Origin: Arthrobacter sp. 9V
GTDB taxonomy: Bacteria > Actinomycetota > Actinomycetes > Actinomycetales > Micrococcaceae
DNA length: 64,000 bases
Direction: 5' to 3'
Assembly (NCBI RefSeq): GCF_902506065.1
Contig: NZ_LR732912.1
Location: 3,749,406 to 3,813,405, forward strand
Shown here: positions 26,022 to 34,418 of the stretch, one piece after another
How positions within the stretch are numbered: the first letter of the stretch is position 1
Layout: each line of letters starts with the position of its first letter
Translations under genes and position numbers: made by a program
The notes under the pieces: generated by a model
What the model was told of the DNA's origin: nothing
What the model saw: only the letters and a program-made list of their open reading frames with translations
Database searches by the model: none

Positions 26022-28187
26022 CTACCCGGCTTGTGCCAGCGCTAGTGGGAGGACCGCGCCGACACCGGCTTGGCGCAAGACCCGGGCAGAAACAGTCATG
26101 GTCCAGCGGCTGTCAATGATGTCGTCCACCAGCAACACGGGCTGGCCTCCCGCACCGGCCAACGCCTGAGCGAGCTCGGGACCAACAACAAGGCGGTCCC
26201 AGACGCCGGCCAACCTGTAGGCGCTGTTGCCTCCTCGTGCTCCGGTTGGTCCTCCGTGTTGGGGCTGCAGCTGGCCGAGATAAGGCATACGCCCGATTCC
26301 GGCAATGCCCTGCGCCAGGGATTCCACCAGCTGTGGCTTACTGCGGGATGGGATACTGACAACCGCCGCGGGGCGTCCTACGCCGCTCCACGGTGTTCCC
26401 CCTTCTGCCCCTGACCATTCGCGCAATACTTGGACACAGGCCTGCAACATGGCTGGATCTACGGCGCGGTCCGGGGCCCCGGCCGCGAACAACTCCCTTA
26501 AAGCACCGCCCCACCCCAGATCCGTGAGCCTGGCAAGGACCCGTCCTTCGGAGACGTTCTCGTCCGGCTTGATCTTTCCCTTGACGGCAACACCCAGCCG
26601 GTCCATGCCACTGGGCCACTGAAGGCGCGGCTCAACGGCTATGCCTGCTCGCCGGAGAGTTTGGCCCGCGGCATCGGCGGCCGAATCGGATACATCCACA
26701 GGGAACCATCGCCCGGCGCAGTTGTCGCAGCGTCCGCACGCGGCTGCAGTTTCGTCGTCCAGCACGGAGGTAATGAACTCCATGCGGCAGCCCGCGGTGT
26801 CCTGGTAGATCACCATTGAGTCCTGTTCGTCCACCCGGGCCTCGGCAATGCGTGCGTAGCGCTCGGCGTCATAGTTCCACGGTGTGCCGGTTGATCGCCA
26901 GCCGCCTCCAACGCGTTCCACTGCACCATCAACCGCCAGGACTTTGAGGAGGAGTTCCAACGGTGTCCGGCGAAGATCTACACGGGCTTCCAATGCGACA
27001 GTGGAAAGAGCTGCCCCCGCCTCCCCCAGCACGCTCAGCACGGCGTCGGCTTTCTCGGCCGAGGGCATGGATGCTGTAGCGAAGTACTGCCAGATTTCGC
27101 GGTCCTCGGAGCCCGGAAGCAGCAGGACATCCGCATTTGCTGCTCCACGGCCTGCGCGCCCAACCTGTTGGTAGTAGGCCACCGGAGACGACGGCGCGCC
27201 CAGATGGATCACAAAGCCAAGGTCTGGTTTGTCGAAACCCATACCTAGTGCAGAAGTTGCCACAAGGGCTTTGACTTGGTTGTCCTTGAGGAGTTGCTCA
27301 GCGCGCTCCCGGTCTGCGGGGTCCGTCCGTCCCGTGTAGGACAGGACGTTGTGCCCGGCCTCCGAAAGTAGCCGCGCAGTGTCCTCGGCTGCCGAAACAG
27401 TAAGGGTGTAGATAATGCCGCTGCCGGGCATGTCTGCAAGGTGAGTCAACAGCCATCCAAGGCGATCCCGGGAATCGGGCAGCGTCAGGACACCGAGCCT
27501 CAACGATTCACGACCCAGCGCGCCACGGATGGTCAGCACTCCCGCGCCAAGCTGTTCCTCGATGTCATGAACCACCCTGGAGTTGGCGGTGGCTGTGGTG
27601 GCCAGGACGGGGACAGAGTCCGGCAACTGGGCAATGAGGTCCGCAATGCGGCGGTAATCAGGGCGGAAGTCGTGTCCCCAGTCCGAAATACAGTGTGCCT
27701 CGTCAATGACCAGGAGACCGGTCCTACGAATGAGCTCCGGGAGCTGGTTCTCCCTGAAGGAAGGGTTGGTGAGCCGTTCAGGGGAAACCAGAAGGACATC
27801 TACCTCGTCCGCGGCCAACCGTGCCAGCACCGTGTCCCATTCCAAGGCGTTCGCGGAGTTGATGGCGACGGCCCGCACCCCTGCCCGGGCAGCAGCGGCC
27901 ACCTGATCACGCATGAGGGCAAGCAAAGGCGACACAATAAGCGTTGGTCCGGCGCCCCGTCGACGCAGCAACAACGATGCTACGAAGTAAACCGCTGACT
28001 TACCCCAGCCGGTACGCTGGACCACCAAGGCCCTCCGGCCGGCGTCCACCAAGGCCTCAATAGCTTCATACTGTCCGTCATGGAACTGTGCTTCGGGGTG
28101 GCCCACCAACTCACGGAGGCAAGCCAGCGCCTGCTGATGGGTTGTTGATTGCACGGAAACGGCAGAGACTGGGGAGTTGTTGGCCAT
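26022..28187 (-). CDS. RecQ family ATP-dependent DNA helicase with phosphoribosyltransferase-like C-terminus
   Basis: A 721-residue superfamily 2 helicase. Motif I is QRTGWGKSAVYF near residue 60, motif II is VIDEAHCISDWGHDFRPDYR near 162 (helicase DEAH plus the RecQ aromatic loop), and motif VI is QQVGRAGRG. The RecQ zinc-binding module has cysteines in CRME and CGRCDNC (about 467-489). No HRDC domain follows. Instead the last 150 residues contain VLLVDDIIDSRWTMTVSARVLR (about 680-700), which matches the PRPP-binding loop of type I phosphoribosyltransferases. Such RecQ-PRT fusions occur in actinobacteria; what the transferase-like part does is unknown. The gene is divergent from the phosphomannomutase gene. 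Confidence 0.9.
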   Translation of the reverse strand: MANNSPVSAVSVQSTTHQQALACLRELVGHPEAQFHDGQYEAIEALVDAGRRALVVQRTGWGKSAVYFVASLLLRRRGAGPTLIVSPLLALMRDQVAAAARAGVRAVAINSANALEWDTVLARLAADEVDVLLVSPERLTNPSFRENQLPELIRRTGLLVIDEAHCISDWGHDFRPDYRRIADLIAQLPDSVPVLATTATANSRVVHDIEEQLGAGVLTIRGALGRESLRLGVLTLPDSRDRLGWLLTHLADMPGSGIIYTLTVSAAEDTARLLSEAGHNVLSYTGRTDPADRERAEQLLKDNQVKALVATSALGMGFDKPDLGFVIHLGAPSSPVAYYQQVGRAGRGAANADVLLLPGSEDREIWQYFATASMPSAEKADAVLSVLGEAGAALSTVALEARVDLRRTPLELLLKVLAVDGAVERVGGGWRSTGTPWNYDAERYARIAEARVDEQDSMVIYQDTAGCRMEFITSVLDDETAAACGRCDNCAGRWFPVDVSDSAADAAGQTLRRAGIAVEPRLQWPSGMDRLGVAVKGKIKPDENVSEGRVLARLTDLGWGGALRELFAAGAPDRAVDPAMLQACVQVLREWSGAEGGTPWSGVGRPAAVVSIPSRSKPQLVESLAQGIAGIGRMPYLGQLQPQHGGPTGARGGNSAYRLAGVWDRLVVGPELAQALAGAGGQPVLLVDDIIDSRWTMTVSARVLRQAGVGAVLPLALAQAG

Positions 28188-28311
28188 AAACCCAGTATTC
28201 CAGCCGACCCTGACTGCCAGAACCCGGCGGTTCTGCTATGTGGACAAGGGTTTTCCACAGGCCTGGCATTCAGTTCAACCCCAATTGCCTTGCCACAGTA
28301 GGATTGAGCCC

Positions 28312-29730
28312 GTGACTAGTGAGCAGAACAAGACATTCGACCTCTCGGCTTCCTTCAAGGCGTACGACGTCCGGGGCATCGTGGGTGAAACCATCACGGC
28401 CGAAATCGTCGAGGCCGTTGGCGCTGCCTTCATCGACGTTCTGGGCTTGGAAGGTGAAACTGTATTGGTTGGCGGCGACATGCGCCCCTCCTCTCCGGAG
28501 TTCAGCCAAGCCTTTGCCAACGGGGCAGCCACGCGTGGTGCGAACGTCCAGTTGCTTGACCTCATCTCAACCGACGAGCTCTACTACGCCTGCGGTGCAC
28601 TGAACGCTGCCGGCGCCACATTTACCGCCAGTCACAACCCGGCCGCATACAACGGAATCAAGATGTCCAAGGCCGGCGCCCAGCCCATCTCCTCCGAAAG
28701 CGGCTTGAAGGAAATTCAGGCCCTCGCCGAGCAGTACCTGAACACAGGCATGATCCCCGCGGCAGCCACACGGGGCGAAATCGGGGTCCATGACGTCCTG
28801 AAGGACTACTCCGAGTACCTGCGGAAGCTCGTAGACCTTTCCGGGTCCCGTCCGCTGAAGATCGTGGTGGATGCAGGCAACGGCATGGCCGGCCTCACCA
28901 CCCCTGCCGTACTCGGCGACAAACTCCTCCCGGCGCTGCCCTTCGAGATTGTTCCCCTCTATTTCGAACTCGACGGCTCGTTCCCGAACCACCCGGCCAA
29001 CCCCCTGGAGCCGGAGAACCTTCGCGACCTCCAGGCCGCGGTGGTCAAGCATGGCGCCGACATCGGCCTCGCATTCGACGGCGACGCGGACCGCTGCTTT
29101 GTCATTGATGAAAAGGGCGAGCCCGTTTCTCCGTCTGCCATCACCGGCATGGTGGCCCGGCGGGAGATTGCCCGCGCTCAGGCGGCAGGCGAAGAGACCC
29201 CCGTGATCATCCACAACCTCCTCACCTCCAAAGCGGTGCCCGAGCTCGTTGCCAAGGACGGCGGCCGTGCCGTGCGGACCCGCGTTGGACACTCCTTCAT
29301 CAAGGCCGTCATGGCTGAGGAAGGTGCCGTATTCGGCGGGGAGCACTCAGCGCACTTCTACTTCCGGGATTTCTGGAACGCTGACACCGGAATGCTTGCC
29401 GCCATGCACGTCCTCGCCGCCCTGGGTGAGCAGGACGGTCCGCTCTCCGAGCTCGGCCGCCAATACGAGCCTTACGTCTCCTCAGGCGAGATCAACTCCG
29501 AGATCGAGGACAAGGTTGGTGCCGTGGAGCGCGTTCGTGTCGACTTCGAAACCGAAGACATCGACATCGACCACATGGACGGCAGCACCTTTACGGCCAA
29601 GGACGGCAGCTGGTGGTTCAACCTCCGCCCGTCCAACACGGAGCCTTTCCTGCGCTTGAATGCAGAAGCGAAGGACCAGGCCACCATGGAAAAGATCCGC
29701 GACCGCGTACTGGCGCTGGTCCGGGCCTAG
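28312..29730 (+). CDS. manB: phosphomannomutase/phosphoglucomutase
   Basis: A 472-residue alpha-D-phosphohexomutase. It begins with FKAYDVRGIVGETI, has the phosphoserine loop TASHNPAAYNGIKM near residue 106, the metal-binding DGDADRCF near 256, the sugar-binding GGEHSAHFYFRD and the phosphate-binding SNTEPFLRLN near the C-terminus. It interconverts mannose-6-P/mannose-1-P or glucose-6-P/glucose-1-P for GDP-mannose and polysaccharide synthesis. A GTG start at 28312 is chosen: it has TAGGA at eight to nine bases and gives family-normal length; the frame extends further upstream without a good site. A short gene follows, with its ribosome site overlapping this stop codon. Confidence 0.9.
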   Translation: MTSEQNKTFDLSASFKAYDVRGIVGETITAEIVEAVGAAFIDVLGLEGETVLVGGDMRPSSPEFSQAFANGAATRGANVQLLDLISTDELYYACGALNAAGATFTASHNPAAYNGIKMSKAGAQPISSESGLKEIQALAEQYLNTGMIPAAATRGEIGVHDVLKDYSEYLRKLVDLSGSRPLKIVVDAGNGMAGLTTPAVLGDKLLPALPFEIVPLYFELDGSFPNHPANPLEPENLRDLQAAVVKHGADIGLAFDGDADRCFVIDEKGEPVSPSAITGMVARREIARAQAAGEETPVIIHNLLTSKAVPELVAKDGGRAVRTRVGHSFIKAVMAEEGAVFGGEHSAHFYFRDFWNADTGMLAAMHVLAALGEQDGPLSELGRQYEPYVSSGEINSEIEDKVGAVERVRVDFETEDIDIDHMDGSTFTAKDGSWWFNLRPSNTEPFLRLNAEAKDQATMEKIRDRVLALVRA

Positions 29731-29738
29731 GAACCCGT

Positions 29739-30194
29739 ATGAGCGAACAGCCTGCCAGCGCGCCCACCGAGGGAGAATCAGTCCAGGACCGCGAACTCCG
29801 CGAGACCCTGGGTACAGCACTGGGGACAGCCCAGGAGCACATCCAGCAGAACGGCGGCTTCTTTCCGTTCGGCGTCACACTCTCGAATGATGATGAACTG
29901 CGGATCGTGATGATCGCCCCGGGTGAGCCGGACGAGAATGGCGAGGTGGATGCCGGCCAGATGTTGATCGACATCCAGGAACTCCTGCGCCAAGGCCGCG
30001 ACGATTTCAAGGCTGTAGCTGTTGTGAGTGACGTCAGTCTGCCGGATCATGGATCTGACGGCATCCATGGTGCAGCCGAACACAGGGATGGCGAAGTCCT
30101 TGCAGCGATTATTCCGTACAATCCCACGGTGGACGGTTTCGCCTTCAGCGCCATGGAGCCCGATACCCATGAACCATCCATTTGGGTGGACTAG
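29739..30194 (+). CDS. conserved hypothetical protein downstream of manB
   Basis: A 151-residue acidic cytoplasmic protein that I cannot assign. The region GGFFPFGVTLSNDDELRIVMIAP suggests an alpha/beta fold, and IIPYNPTVDGFAFSAMEPDTHEPSIWVD forms the C-terminus. Similar-looking short proteins are common in actinobacteria without known role. The ATG is eight bases after the manB stop, and its AGGA site overlaps that stop, so translation is probably coupled. The longer open frame from 29613 would overlap manB heavily and is disregarded. Confidence 0.7.
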   Translation: MSEQPASAPTEGESVQDRELRETLGTALGTAQEHIQQNGGFFPFGVTLSNDDELRIVMIAPGEPDENGEVDAGQMLIDIQELLRQGRDDFKAVAVVSDVSLPDHGSDGIHGAAEHRDGEVLAAIIPYNPTVDGFAFSAMEPDTHEPSIWVD

Positions 30195-30217
30195 ACCCTT
30201 AACCGTGAGCTGATCCC

Positions 30218-30688
30218 ATGAAAATCAACGCCTTCGCAGATGTCAGCCTCCGTGCCATCATGGTGTTGGCTGCGGCTCCCGAAGGCCTCCTGCTGACCAC
30301 CCAAGCAGTGGCCGATGCCGTGGGAACTCCGTACAACCACGTGAGCAAGGCGATGGTTCGCTTGCGGGCTTTGGGCTACATCGACGTTGAACGGGGCCGG
30401 CTCGGCGGGTCCCGGCTCAATGAAGCCGGGCGGAGGGCCACAGTTGGGGAAGTCCTACGGCACCTGGACAGCAGGCAGGATCCAGCGGAATGCCAGTCCC
30501 CCACAAAAAACTGCCCTCTCATCAATGAGTGCGGCCTGCGTCATGCCATGAACAGGGCCAGGGAAGCGTTCTACACCGAGCTCGATTCGGTGGTTATTGC
30601 CTCCCTCCCCCATGCACGCCAGATGAACCCGGTGTTCCAATCCATAGGTCTGCGGCCCGAGATCAGGACCCCCGCCACGCAGTCGTAG
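30218..30688 (+). CDS. nsrR: Rrf2 family regulator, NsrR-like
   Basis: A 156-residue Rrf2 regulator. The winged helix covers about residues 1-75 (TTQAVADAVGTPYNHVSKAMVRLRALGYIDVERGRLGG) and three cysteines at 92, 99 and 105 (C-X6-C-X5-C) match the iron-sulfur ligand pattern of NsrR. NsrR senses nitric oxide through its cluster and represses NO-detoxifying genes. The next gene on the same strand is a flavohemoglobin, the usual NsrR target, and two palindromes sit in the promoter between them. The name is therefore well supported by context but the sensed signal is not proven. Translation starts 23 bp after the preceding gene. Confidence 0.85.
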   Translation: MKINAFADVSLRAIMVLAAAPEGLLLTTQAVADAVGTPYNHVSKAMVRLRALGYIDVERGRLGGSRLNEAGRRATVGEVLRHLDSRQDPAECQSPTKNCPLINECGLRHAMNRAREAFYTELDSVVIASLPHARQMNPVFQSIGLRPEIRTPATQS

Positions 30689-30704
30689 TTTCGTCCTACA
30701 CGGT

Positions 30705-30733
30705 TTGCACAACTCTTCTACAGGGTGTAGAAA
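30705..30733 (+). promoter_or_regulatory. hmp promoter with operator dyad
   Basis: TTGCAC at 30705-30710 and TAGAAA at 30728-30733 are spaced by 17 bp. A perfect dyad, TTCTACA-GGG-TGTAGAA (30716-30732), covers the spacer and the -10 element, exactly where a repressor such as NsrR would block polymerase. Confidence 0.55.
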
Positions 30734-30744
30734 TTGAGGTGTAA

Positions 30745-30769
30745 ATATAAGCATTCCAAATGCTTATAT
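30745..30769 (+). promoter_or_regulatory. 25-bp perfect AT-rich palindrome upstream of hmp
   Basis: ATATAAGCATT, centre CCA, AATGCTTATAT: an 11-3-11 perfect inverted repeat, strikingly AT-rich for this genome. Its size is like the 11-1-11 NsrR sites known in enterobacteria. It lies just downstream of the predicted transcription start, 36 bp before the hmp ATG, so it could be a second operator or an mRNA hairpin. Confidence 0.55.
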
Positions 30770-30805
30770 ATCCAGCCGGAAATCGGCCCCTACACCAGGA
30801 GAACC

Positions 30806-31963
30806 ATGCTCTCGGAAAAGTCCCGCCCCATCATCGAAGCCACTTTGCCCCTGGTTGGTTCACGGATCGGCACCATCACGGTCGACTTTTACAATCGGCT
30901 CTTTGCAGCGCACCCTGAGTTGCTCGATGGGTTGTTCAGCCGTTCCAACCAGCGCTCCGGAGATCAGCAGCGGGCCTTGGCCGGGAGCATCGCGGCATTC
31001 GCTACCCACCTGATCAACAATCCGGGCACCCTCCCCGAGCAAGTACTGTCCCGCATTGCCCACAAGCACGCATCGCTGGGAATCAGCGAGGATCAGTATG
31101 GAGTGGTCTACGAGCACCTCTTCGCAGCCATCGCCGCGGACTTGGCCGAGGTCATCACGCCCGAAATCGCCGAAGCATGGACAGAGGTCTACTGGCTGAT
31201 GGCAGATGCCCTGATCAAGCTTGAGAAGGACCTCTACGCTGCCCAGGCGAACAACAAAATGTGGATGCCCTGGCGAGTGACCGGCAAAGAGGCCGCAGGG
31301 GTGGATTCCATGACCTTCACTTTGGAACCGGCCGACGATACTCCGGTGACACCGGCAAAGCCTGGCCAGTACGTCAGCGTCAAGGTCCAACTTCCGGATG
31401 GACTGCGTCAAGTTCGCCAGTATTCGCTCTCCGGTGATGCCGGCACCAGCAGGGTCTTCACTACCAAGCTAAACGACGGCGGTGAAGTATCCACCGCCCT
31501 TCACGCCGGCGTCGAACCTGGCCATATTCTTGAAATCTCGAACCCTTACGGCGAAATTGTCCTCAAAGAAGGAGATGGTCCGGTCATCCTGGCATCCGCA
31601 GGTATTGGCTGCACCCCCACGGCGTCCATCCTTCGCTCGCTGGCGCAGAACGGCACCCACCGGCAGGTCATGGTCCTTCACGCCGAGAAGACCATGGAAA
31701 ACTGGGCCCTCAGCGGCCAGATGACCGCGGACGCAGCAAAGATCGACGCCGATCTCAGGCTTTGGCTCGAAACACCGCACGCCTCGGCCAGCCAGGGTTT
31801 CATGTCACTGCGCGAAGTGGACATGCCGGCCGATGCTTCGCTTTACCTTTGCGGGCCGCTTCCCTTCATGAAGAAGATTCGCAACGAAGCCATCGACGCC
31901 GGGATTCCGGCAACCCGTATTCACTACGAAGTCTTTGGCCCGGACGTTTGGCTCGCCAACTAA
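30806..31963 (+). CDS. hmp: flavohemoglobin, nitric oxide dioxygenase
   Basis: A 385-residue NO dioxygenase that converts NO and O2 to nitrate with NAD(P)H. The N-terminal globin domain (about 1-140) contains the distal region FYNRLFAAHPELL and the proximal histidine in RIAHKHASLGI near residue 85. The FAD-binding domain has RQYSLSGD near 203, and the NAD-binding domain has ILASAGIGCTPTASILRSL near 262, with CGPLPFMKKI near the end. All expected parts are present. The ATG at 30806 follows AGGAGAACC. An NsrR-like gene lies just upstream and two dyads occupy the promoter, so NO-dependent derepression is likely. Confidence 0.93.
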   Translation: MLSEKSRPIIEATLPLVGSRIGTITVDFYNRLFAAHPELLDGLFSRSNQRSGDQQRALAGSIAAFATHLINNPGTLPEQVLSRIAHKHASLGISEDQYGVVYEHLFAAIAADLAEVITPEIAEAWTEVYWLMADALIKLEKDLYAAQANNKMWMPWRVTGKEAAGVDSMTFTLEPADDTPVTPAKPGQYVSVKVQLPDGLRQVRQYSLSGDAGTSRVFTTKLNDGGEVSTALHAGVEPGHILEISNPYGEIVLKEGDGPVILASAGIGCTPTASILRSLAQNGTHRQVMVLHAEKTMENWALSGQMTADAAKIDADLRLWLETPHASASQGFMSLREVDMPADASLYLCGPLPFMKKIRNEAIDAGIPATRIHYEVFGPDVWLAN

Positions 31964-31988
31964 AGGCCGGCAACCCACCTGCACGAAG

Positions 31989-32040
31989 AACGACGGCGGC
32001 CCGTCACCTTTCCTCAAAAAGGTGACGGGCCGTCGTCGTT
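31989..32040. terminator. bidirectional terminator between hmp and pckG
   Basis: A 22-bp stem with one mismatch, from AACGACGGCGGCCCG to the matching CGGGCCGTCGTCGTT, closes an eight-base loop. It separates two convergent genes and has A-rich and T-rich edges. Confidence 0.85.
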
Positions 32041-32070
32041 CACTTAAGAACGCCGTTGTTCCTAAGAGGT

Positions 32071-33897
32071 CTAGCCCAGACGGGTCTTGAGACCGTCCAG
32101 TTCGGACTGGAGTGCCGACGGGAGCGACTCGCCGAAGTTGGCGAACCATTCTTCGATGGACGCCAGCTCGGTTGCCCACTCCTGCGGATCGACGCGAACA
32201 GCCGACTCAACCTCGGCCGGAGTCATGTCCAGGCCCTCGAGGTCGATGGATTCACCGGTGGGTACGAAACCGATGGGGGTTTCCACAGCGTCAGCCTTGC
32301 CTTCGAGACGCTCGATGGCCCACTTGAGCACGCGGGCGTTGTCTCCGAAGCCAGGCCAGGCGAAGCCACCCTCAGCCGTGCGACGGAACCAGTTGACCAG
32401 GAAGATCTTGGGCAAACGCTCCGGGTTGGCCTTGGCGGACAGGTTCACCCAATGGTTCAGGTAGTCGCCTGCGTCGTAGCCGATGAACGGCAGCATGGCC
32501 ATGGGGTCGCGGCGAACCACGCCAACGGCACCGGCGGCAGCTGCCGTGGTCTCGGAGGACAGCGTTGAACCCATGAAGATGCCGTTCGACCAGTTGCGGG
32601 CCTCGGTGACCAGCGGGATGGTGGTCTTGCGGCGGCCACCGAACAGGATCGCGGACAGCTCCACGCCGTCCGGGCTGAAGTACTCCTCGGCCAGCATGTC
32701 GATCTGGTCGATCGGCGTGCAGAAGCGGGAGTTCGGGTGCGCAGCGGGTGCATCGGAGTCCGAGGTCCAGGACTCTCCGCGCCAGTCGGTCAGGTGTGCC
32801 GGAGTTTCCTCCGTCATGCCTTCCCACCAGACGCCACCGTCGTCGGTCAATGCCACGTTGGTGAAGATGCTGTTGCCCTTGGCGATTGCACGCATGGCGT
32901 TGGGGTTGGTGCCCCAACCGGTGCCCGGTGCCACACCGAACAGGCCGGCCTCAGGGTTTACAGCGCGGAGCTCGCCTTCCTTGCCGAAGCGCATCCAGGT
33001 GATGTCGTCGCCAAGGGTCTCAACTTTCCAGCCCTTAATGGTGGGGTCAAGCAACGCGAGGTTGGTCTTGCCGCAAGCAGACGGGAAAGCAGCGGAGATG
33101 TAGTAGGTCTTCTGTTCCGGGGAGGTTAGCTTGAGGATGAGCATGTGCTCGGCCAACCAACCTTCGTCGCGTGCCATCACCGAAGCGATGCGCAGCGCGT
33201 AGCACTTCTTGCCCAGGAGGGCATTGCCGCCGTAGCCGGAGCCGAAGGACCAGATGGAGCGCTCTTCGGGGAAGTGCACAATCCACTTGTCCGTGTTGCA
33301 GGGCCATGCGACATCAGCCTGGCCGGCTTCCAGCGGCGCGCCCAGCGAGTGGAGGGCCGGAACGAAGAAGGCATCAGTCTGAGTGATGCGGTCAAGGACA
33401 TCCGTGCCAATGCGGGCCATGATGCGCATGGAGGCCACAACGTAGGCGGAGTCGGTGATCTCGACGCCAAACTTCGGGTCCTCGGCGTCCAGGTGGCCCA
33501 TGACGAACGGAATGACGTACATGGTGCGGCCGCGCATTGAGCCGGCGAATAGTCCGCGCAGCTTCTGCTTCATTTCGGCCGGGGCCATCCAGTTATTGGT
33601 GAAGCCTGCGTCGCGCTCGTTCTCGGAGCAGATAAACGTCTGCTCTTCCACACGGGCAACGTCGGCGGGGTCAGAGAACGCCGCGAAGGAATTCGGGAAC
33701 GTTTCCGGGTTGAGCCGCTTCAGCGTGCCGGCCTCGACCAGTTCGTCGGTGAGCTTCTTGTTTTCTGCTTCGCTGCCATCAACCCAGTGGATGCGGTCCG
33801 GCTGAGTCAGCTCGGCAACTTCCTCAACCCAGGCCAGAAGGCGTGCATGCGTAGTAGGTGCCTTCTCAAGCAGCGGCAGTCGCGCCAGATCGCCCAT
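32071..33897 (-). CDS. pckG: phosphoenolpyruvate carboxykinase (GTP)
   Basis: A 608-residue GTP-dependent PEP carboxykinase, the first committed step of gluconeogenesis (oxaloacetate + GTP to PEP). The kinase-1 loop FPSACGKTNLALL lies around residues 267-280, GDDITWMRF around 300, and GAPLEAGQADVAWPCNTDKWIVHFP fragments are typical of the GTP class. Length is normal. AAGGGAACC precedes the ATG at 33897. The promoter region upstream carries a near-perfect CRP/GlxR-type site at 34047-34062 and a TCGGA-CA-TCCGA dyad at 33975-33986. It is single and convergent with hmp. Confidence 0.95.
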   Translation of the reverse strand: MGDLARLPLLEKAPTTHARLLAWVEEVAELTQPDRIHWVDGSEAENKKLTDELVEAGTLKRLNPETFPNSFAAFSDPADVARVEEQTFICSENERDAGFTNNWMAPAEMKQKLRGLFAGSMRGRTMYVIPFVMGHLDAEDPKFGVEITDSAYVVASMRIMARIGTDVLDRITQTDAFFVPALHSLGAPLEAGQADVAWPCNTDKWIVHFPEERSIWSFGSGYGGNALLGKKCYALRIASVMARDEGWLAEHMLILKLTSPEQKTYYISAAFPSACGKTNLALLDPTIKGWKVETLGDDITWMRFGKEGELRAVNPEAGLFGVAPGTGWGTNPNAMRAIAKGNSIFTNVALTDDGGVWWEGMTEETPAHLTDWRGESWTSDSDAPAAHPNSRFCTPIDQIDMLAEEYFSPDGVELSAILFGGRRKTTIPLVTEARNWSNGIFMGSTLSSETTAAAAGAVGVVRRDPMAMLPFIGYDAGDYLNHWVNLSAKANPERLPKIFLVNWFRRTAEGGFAWPGFGDNARVLKWAIERLEGKADAVETPIGFVPTGESIDLEGLDMTPAEVESAVRVDPQEWATELASIEEWFANFGESLPSALQSELDGLKTRLG

Positions 33898-33974
33898 TGC
33901 GGTTCCCTTCCTCGGGTTCAGTGGTGTGTCCTAAACGATAGGGGCCGCGGACCAGACCAATCCGCTGTCAGACA

Positions 33975-33986
33975 TCGGACATCCGA
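33975..33986. promoter_or_regulatory. TCGGACATCCGA dyad in the pckG promoter region
   Basis: TCGGA-CA-TCCGA is a perfect palindrome 78 bp upstream of pckG. It shares the TCGGA/TCCGA half-site with the two dyads flanking the nan promoter at 35263 and 35424. It may be bound by the same FCD-type regulator or by another; this is inference. No coding frame is convincing in 33898-34181. Confidence 0.35.
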
Positions 33987-34046
33987 AGGGGCAGGAGGCG
34001 AAAACCGCTAGAAATAAGGGTTCTGGGAACCAAGAAGCGGAATTTA

Positions 34047-34062
34047 AGTGACGAAGGTCACG
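34047..34062. promoter_or_regulatory. CRP/GlxR-like site upstream of pckG
   Basis: AGTGACGAAGGTCACG has the full GTGA-N6-TCAC core of the CRP/GlxR consensus. It is 150 bp upstream of pckG, a gene commonly under carbon catabolite control. Confidence 0.5.
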
Positions 34063-34181
34063 TAGACCGGTCTAGTTGCGTAGATTACAGCTTTTCGATT
34101 TGGAACTTCACATGAACTTCTGTAAAGTTTATTGAGGTTCGAGGGGGTCAGAGAAACAGACCGCCGTGAATCACACGAAAT

Positions 34182-34255
<74 letters not shown>

Positions 34256-34263
34256 CAGATGAA

Positions 34264-34295
34264 GACCCGCACCGGTTCGCCGGTGCGGGTCTTTT
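34264..34295 (+). terminator. terminator after tRNA-Arg
   Basis: GACCCGCACCGG, TTCG loop, CCGGTGCGGGTC, then TTTT, nine bases after the tRNA. Confidence 0.92.
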
Positions 34296-34349
34296 GCTTT
34301 GCCTGGGCGGGCCCAAGTAGCTCGCAGCGGCAGGTGACCCACACGCAGA

Positions 34350-34406
34350 AACGGCAAGGGCCGCCGTCGTACTTTTCAAAGAAGTACGACGACGGCCCTT
34401 GCCGTT
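34350..34406 (-). terminator. long hairpin after the GntR-type regulator gene
   Basis: A stem of about 25 bp with one mismatch (AACGGCAAGGGCCG with CGGCCCTTGCCGTT as its base, GTCGTACTT with AAGTACGAC as its top) closes a seven-base loop. It ends 13 bp beyond the regulator stop codon and most likely terminates that gene and insulates it from tRNA-Arg. Confidence 0.75.
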
Positions 34407-34418
34407 ATGCGCAGCGGG

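Noticed and set aside
34350..34406. Hairpin near tRNA-Arg as a member of the GTTG...CAAC repeat family
   Set aside because: Arms (AACGGCAAGGGCCG) share no sequence with the family and it lies at a normal terminator position.
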